Assembly: GCF_014697415.1 (NCBI RefSeq)
Contig: NZ_JACJRT010000003.1
Coordinates: forward strand, 1-64,000
Length of the DNA: 64,000 bases
Origin: Cyanobium sp. FACHB-13342
GTDB taxonomy: Bacteria; Cyanobacteriota; Cyanobacteriia; PCC-6307; Cyanobiaceae
Direction of reading: 5' to 3'
Shown one piece after another: positions 58,369 through 64,000 of the stretch; the first letter of the stretch is position 1, and every line of letters begins with the position of its first letter. The notes below the pieces were generated by a model. It searched no databases. It was given only the letters and a program-made list of their open reading frames with translations, and was not told where the DNA came from. The position numbers and the translations under genes were made by a program.

Positions 58369-59799
58369 ATGGCCGCCCCCTTCAAGATCCTGGTCATTGA
58401 CGATGACCCCACCGGCTCCCAGACGGTGCACAGCTGCCCCCTGCTGCTGCGCTGGGATCCGGCCACCCTGGCGGCGGGGCTGGAGCACCCTTCGCCCCTG
58501 CTGTTTCTGCTCGCCAACACCCGGGCCCTGGCGCCCCAGGTTGCCGCCGAGCGGGTGCGCCAGATCTGCCGGGCCCTGGCGGTGGCCCTGCCGGCTGCTG
58601 GCATCGCCCGCTGGTGGGTGGTGAGTCGCGGCGACTCCACCCTGCGCGGCCATTTCCCCCTGGAGGTGGACGTGATCAGCGCGGAGCTGGGTCCGTTTGC
58701 CGCCACCCTGCTGATCCCCGCCTTTCTGGAGGGTGGGCGCACCACCGTGGGTGGGGTGCACCTTCTGCACGGCCAGCCCGTGCATGAGACCCCCTTTGGC
58801 CGCGATGGCCTGTTCGGCTACGGCACGAGCCATCTGCCCGCCTGGGTGGAGGAGAAGAGCGGCGGCCGCCTCCCCGCCCAGCAGGTGCAACACCTGGATG
58901 TTGCCGAGCTCGATCGCGCTGCCACCGACGGAGGCCGGGCTTTGGCGGCCCGTCTGGCGGCTTGGCAGAACCAGCCCGTGGTGGCGGTGGATGCCCAGCG
59001 GCCCCAGCAGCTGGCGACCCTGGCGGCCGTGGTGCGCGCCTCATCTCGGCCCGTGCTGGCCCAGTCGGCGGCCAGCTGGATCCAGGCCCTGGCCGCGCTG
59101 CCGCCCCAGCCCCGGGATGCGGCTGGCCTGGCCCAGTGGCGTCGTCGGGGGCTTGGCGGGGAGCCCCTGCCGGGGCTGGTGCTGGTGGGCTCCCATGTGC
59201 CCCTGGCCGATGCCCAGTTGGAGCAGTTGCTGCGGGAGCCCGGGTGCGCCGGGCTGGAGCTGCCCGTGGCCCGGCTGGCGCGGGTGCTGGAGGGGCCCTT
59301 GCCCGAACCCCTGCTGGCCTCCCTGGAGCAGGAGTGGCAGCTCCAGCTGCAGGCCCTGCTGGCCCAGGGGCGCACGCCGGTGCTGTTCACCAGTCGGGGT
59401 GAGCTCCGCTGCGGCTCGGCGGCGGAGCGCCGCCGGCTCGGGGATGGCCTGGCGGCCTTGATGGCCCGGCTGGCGGCGGCCCTGGCCCCCCAGCTGGGCT
59501 ACCTGATCAGCAAGGGCGGCATCACCACCCACACCCTGTTGGCCGATGGCCTGGGCCTGGCGGCGGTGGAGCTGCAGGGTCAGCTGCTGCCCGGTCTGTC
59601 GCTCGTGCTGACGCCAGCTGAGGCGGTCGTGCCCCAGCTGCCGGTGCTCACCTTCCCGGGCAATCTGGGCGATGGGGCCACCCTGCGGCGGGCCTGGCGT
59701 TGCATGGAGGGGCTGGACCCGCAGGCGGAGCCGGATGGGGGGAGTCAGCCCGACCCGTCAGCGGGTGCCAGGCGTTCCGCCAGCAGCGAGCCGCCGTAG
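58369..59799 (+). CDS. Four-carbon acid sugar kinase family protein (DUF1537)
   Basis: An ATP-dependent kinase family known elsewhere for 3-oxo-tetronate or erythronate kinases (OtnK, DenD). The 476-residue protein has the N-terminal DDDPTGSQTVHS acid-binding motif, SRGDSTLRGHFPLE, a family lid IPAFLEGGRTT, and the C-terminal ATP block ISKGGITTHTLLADGLGLAA with FPGNLGDGATL. The usual partners (dehydrogenase, OtnC aldolase, OtnI isomerase) are absent here. It sits between glcE and glcF and overlaps the permease gene by 55 bases at the 3' end. Confidence 0.88.
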   Translation: MAAPFKILVIDDDPTGSQTVHSCPLLLRWDPATLAAGLEHPSPLLFLLANTRALAPQVAAERVRQICRALAVALPAAGIARWWVVSRGDSTLRGHFPLEVDVISAELGPFAATLLIPAFLEGGRTTVGGVHLLHGQPVHETPFGRDGLFGYGTSHLPAWVEEKSGGRLPAQQVQHLDVAELDRAATDGGRALAARLAAWQNQPVVAVDAQRPQQLATLAAVVRASSRPVLAQSAASWIQALAALPPQPRDAAGLAQWRRRGLGGEPLPGLVLVGSHVPLADAQLEQLLREPGCAGLELPVARLARVLEGPLPEPLLASLEQEWQLQLQALLAQGRTPVLFTSRGELRCGSAAERRRLGDGLAALMARLAAALAPQLGYLISKGGITTHTLLADGLGLAAVELQGQLLPGLSLVLTPAEAVVPQLPVLTFPGNLGDGATLRRAWRCMEGLDPQAEPDGGSQPDPSAGARRSASSEPP

Positions 59800-61103
59800 C
59801 CGAGGGCCACCAGGGCCAGGGCGGCCAGGCTGTCGGCCCGATCGCCCAGCACGGTGCCGACCAAAAAGGCGAGGGATACCGCCGCCACCAGAAGGGGGGT
59901 GAGGGGGTAGCCCCAGGTGCGGAAGGGCCGCGGCAGTTCCGGTTCCCGCCAGCGCAGGGCCAGCAGCGCGGCGATGCCCGCCAGCGGCAGGCTCACGTAG
60001 AGCACGGCCCCCATCGCCAGCAGCCGCTCGAAGGAGCCCGCCAGCACCAGGGCTGCGGCGGTTGTGCTGGTGATCAGCAGGGCGACGGTGGGTGTGCCGC
60101 CTTCGTTCACCCCCGTGACCCAGCCCGGCACCAGCCCATCGCGGCCCAGGCCATAGAGGATCCGAGGCGCCGCCATCACCACGGTGTTGATCAGCCCCAG
60201 CAGGGACACCAGGGCCACGGCCGTGATCAGGTGCCCTCCCAGGGGGCCGGCCAGGGCTCGCCCGGCGGCGGCGGCGGGCAGGCTTGAGCTGGCCAGCTGG
60301 GCCATCGGCAGCACATGCAGCAGGGCCAGGTTGATCAGCATATAGAGCACCATCACCGCCAGCACTCCGCCGATCAGGGAACGGGGCAGATCCCGCTCGG
60401 GCGCGCTGAACTCCTCCGCGAAATACACCGGGCTGGCCCAGCCGTCGTAGGTGGTGATCACGGCTTGCAGGGCCAGCACCATCGCCACCACCCCACTCCG
60501 CCAGCCCCCTGCTGTGACCGTCTCCAGGCTCGCGGCCAGGCCCGTCCCTGGGGGGTTTGCGGCGACGGGCAGCAGGAAGCAGGCCGCCACCAGGCCGAGG
60601 AAGGCCACCGCTTTGGCCAGGCTGAGCAACTCCTGGCTGGTGCTGCCCGCCCGTAGGCCCCGCAGCTGGATCAGGGTGAACAGCCCGATGGCCAGCAGGG
60701 CCAGGGCCTGGGCCCCGACAGCGCCCTCCCGGAACGGCCACGGCAGCAGGGCCTGGCCGTACTCCCCCACCGTGGTGGCCACCCAGGCCAGGCCAATGCA
60801 GTGGGCCACCCAGTCGGTCCAGCCCACCAGGAATCCCGCCCGTCGCCCGAAGGCCCGCTCCGCGTACACATACCAGCCACCAGCCTGGGGCAGGCTTGCG
60901 GCCAGTTCGGCGATGCACACCGCCCCCAGCAGGGCATAGAGGCCGCCCACCAGCCAGGCCGCCAGCACCAGTGGGGCCGAGGGGAGTTGGGCGGCCACCA
61001 GGCCAGGGGTGCGCAGGATGCCGGCGCCGATCGTGCCGCCCACGGCACCGGCCAGGCCGAAGCCCAGCCCCAAAATATTCAGCAACCGGCCAGAGCCGCT
61101 CAA
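59745..61103 (-). CDS. APC-superfamily amino acid permease
   Basis: A 452-residue transporter with about 12 membrane helices. The APC core motif is GAVGGTIGAGILRTPGLVA in helix 1; ASLPQAGGWYVYAERAFGRR and the helix 6 segment AVITTYDGWASPVYFAEEF follow. The substrate, probably a neutral amino acid, cannot be fixed. Start is TTG 61103, whose bases overlap the glcF stop (TTGA), so it is coupled to glcF. Its 3' end overlaps the opposite kinase-like gene. Confidence 0.9.
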   Translation of the reverse strand: MSGSGRLLNILGLGFGLAGAVGGTIGAGILRTPGLVAAQLPSAPLVLAAWLVGGLYALLGAVCIAELAASLPQAGGWYVYAERAFGRRAGFLVGWTDWVAHCIGLAWVATTVGEYGQALLPWPFREGAVGAQALALLAIGLFTLIQLRGLRAGSTSQELLSLAKAVAFLGLVAACFLLPVAANPPGTGLAASLETVTAGGWRSGVVAMVLALQAVITTYDGWASPVYFAEEFSAPERDLPRSLIGGVLAVMVLYMLINLALLHVLPMAQLASSSLPAAAAGRALAGPLGGHLITAVALVSLLGLINTVVMAAPRILYGLGRDGLVPGWVTGVNEGGTPTVALLITSTTAAALVLAGSFERLLAMGAVLYVSLPLAGIAALLALRWREPELPRPFRTWGYPLTPLLVAAVSLAFLVGTVLGDRADSLAALALVALGYGGSLLAERLAPADGSG

Positions 61104-62436
61104 CCCGGCCGGCCCTGGCCGTTGCCGTAGCTCTGGTCGAGCAGCTGCATGGGATGGGCCACGGGGATGGGCCGCGCCGCCTCCTGCATGTGGCGGCGGA
61201 TCTGGAGGCTGCAGCCAATGTTGGCGCTCACGGCCAGATCAGCGCCGGTGCCGGACAGGTCGTCGGCCTTGATCCGCCCCAGGGCGGCGGCCTCCTCGGG
61301 CTGCACCAGGTTGTAGATGCCGGCGCTGCCGCAGCACACCCCGGCTTCGCTGGCCTCCCGCAGTTCGACGTAGGGAATGGACCGCAGCAGGGCGCGTGGC
61401 TCCTGGCCGATGCCCTGGCCATGGAGCATGTGGCAGGCATCGTGGTAGGCCAGTTGGAGCGGCCGTTCGGCACTTGCCGGGCTGCCATCGGCATGGTGGA
61501 GAGGCTGCAGCCCCCTCTTGAAGGGCTCGCTCAGGCCCAGGTTGTGTAGGAATTCTTGGATGTCCGCCACGGGTGCGGCAAAGCTGCTGCCGGCCAGCTG
61601 GCTATAGGCCTTCATCGTGTGGCCACAACCAGAGGCGGCCACCAGCACCGCATCGAGCGGTTCGGCGCCGGCTGCTTTGCCGGGACCCACCACGGCCTCA
61701 AAGCTGGCCATCAGGGCCTGGGCCAGCTGCCGGGTCTGGTCCCGTTCCCCCTGGTGGTGGGTCACGGCACCGCAGCAGCCCTGGGCCGGTGGGATCACCA
61801 CCTCGATGCCATTGGCGGTAAGCACCCGAATGGCCGCGGCGTTCACCGCCGGGTCAAACAGCCGTTGCACGCAGCCCAGCACCAGGCCCACCCGGGCCCG
61901 CCGCTCCCCCTGGGCCGGCACGACTGCCGGGAAGGCATCGCGGAAGGCCTCCGGGCTCAGGGGCGGCAGTAGCTGCTCCATGGCCTCCAGCTGGGGCCCC
62001 AGCAGCCGGGTGAGCCCGCGGCGCCGGGCCAGGGCCTGTAGGGGCGTGCCGGTGTAGGCCCGCAGGGGCGCCAGGGCGGCCCGCAGTCGCTTGGGGTAGG
62101 GGAGCAGGCTGAACAGCAGTTTGCGGAAGGTCCGCTGGGCAGGCGTACGCAGCTCCGGCGCGTTGAGTTGGGGGCGGGTGGCCTCGATCAGCTGGTCGTA
62201 GCGCACGCCAGATGGGCAGGCCGTGACGCAGGCGAAGCAGCCCAGGCAGCTGTCGAAATGGGAGGCCACGGTGGCGTCCAGTTCCAGCTCGCCGGCCTCA
62301 ATCGCCTTGAGGGCGTGAATGCGGCCCCGGGGAGAGTCCATCTCCGTGCCCAGCACCCGATAGCTGGCACAGGTGGGCAGGCAGAAGCCGCAGTGCACGC
62401 AGGGGTCGGTGGCCCCAGCAGGTAGGCCCGGCAGGC

Positions 62437-62440
<4 letters not shown>
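61100..62440 (-). CDS. glcF: Glycolate dehydrogenase iron-sulfur subunit GlcF
   Basis: Transfers electrons from glycolate oxidation toward the quinone pool. The 446-residue protein has two 4Fe-4S motifs: [11 protein letters not shown] (Cys14, 17, 20, 24) and [12 protein letters not shown] (Cys65, 68, 71, 75). Two CCG-type domains follow ([18 protein letters not shown] and [14 protein letters not shown]). ATG 62440 overlaps the icd stop by 4 bases (ATGA); the open frame further upstream lies inside icd. It is the middle gene of icd-glcF-permease. Confidence 0.95.
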
Positions 62441-63882
<1,442 letters not shown>

Positions 63883-64000
63883 CACGGCGATATCACTGGG
63901 GCGAGCCTATGCCTGGGCTGACTGCAGAAAAGTTTGGTGTGATCCCTGCCGGAACGGTCGTTGTGCTGAGGCGCACCGCCTGGCCTCCTGTCGGCACCTG

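Noticed and set aside
63883-64000. An open frame beginning near 63909 on the plus strand at the right edge
   Set aside because: Only about 30 codons are visible, with no recognisable motif or ribosome-binding site; it may simply be icd upstream sequence.

Overview
The window is a gene-dense, high-GC chromosomal segment of a unicellular picocyanobacterium, most likely from the Cyanobium / freshwater-to-euryhaline Synechococcus lineage. This rests on psaC (photosystem I), ndhS (NDH-1 complex), the RpaB response regulator, a cyanobacterial group 2 sigma factor, glycolate dehydrogenase genes, phosphoketolase, and several copies of the cyanobacterial HIP1 octamer GCGATCGC. No rRNA operon, CRISPR array, prophage or insertion sequence was seen. 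Almost every gene is core metabolism or a small conserved cyanobacterial protein. No gene-free stretch exceeds 300 bases.

Layout, left to right. 1-5.2 kb: partial gmd (GDP-mannose dehydratase), secA, cysE, tRNA-Gly and a GntR-type regulator. 5.3-12.1 kb: dienelactone hydrolase family protein, infC, miaA, gyrB, an SH3-like secreted protein, glutathione peroxidase and mgtE. 12.1-18.4 kb: group 2 sigma factor, mutY, a PfkB sugar kinase, tsaE, ahcY, a DedA protein and ssb. 18.5-25.1 kb: the cell-shape operon mreBCD running into a Tat/lipobox solute-binding protein, then rpaB, lysS and a small conserved protein. 25.1-32 kb: a YdcF protein, the ergothioneine cluster (egtB, egtD and two small partner proteins), a divergent cysteine synthase and an atypical membrane protein kinase. 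32-38.2 kb: smpB, ruvB, TPR protein, M20 amidohydrolase, DUF3188-like protein, HEAT-repeat protein, and thiC under a TPP riboswitch. 38.2-44.3 kb: transketolase, fabF and acpP facing psaC and glmS. 44.3-49 kb: manC, rimM, ndhS, rnc, the RNase P RNA gene, tRNA-Arg and two small conserved proteins. 49-54 kb: a translationally coupled phosphoketolase-glycogen phosphorylase pair. 54-64 kb: Na+/H+ antiporter, ICMT-like methyltransferase, an alpha/beta hydrolase, glcE, a four-carbon acid sugar kinase family gene, and a coupled icd-glcF-amino-acid-permease operon.

Functional themes. Carbon flow is strongly represented: transketolase, phosphoketolase, glycogen phosphorylase, glycolate dehydrogenase subunits and isocitrate dehydrogenase. 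So is sulfur and redox metabolism: cysE, cysteine synthase, ergothioneine enzymes, glutathione peroxidase and ahcY. RNA maturation is a third theme: rnc next to rnpB, miaA, tsaE and rimM.

The most unusual signal is non-coding. Four intergenic sites (about 5.31, 25.95, 32.02 and 45.84 kb) share a palindromic core of the form TGTACA-N3-TGTACA. In three of them it is embedded in a longer hairpin whose outer arms differ in sequence but still pair. This looks like a dispersed structured repeat family or regulatory site that the genes do not explain.
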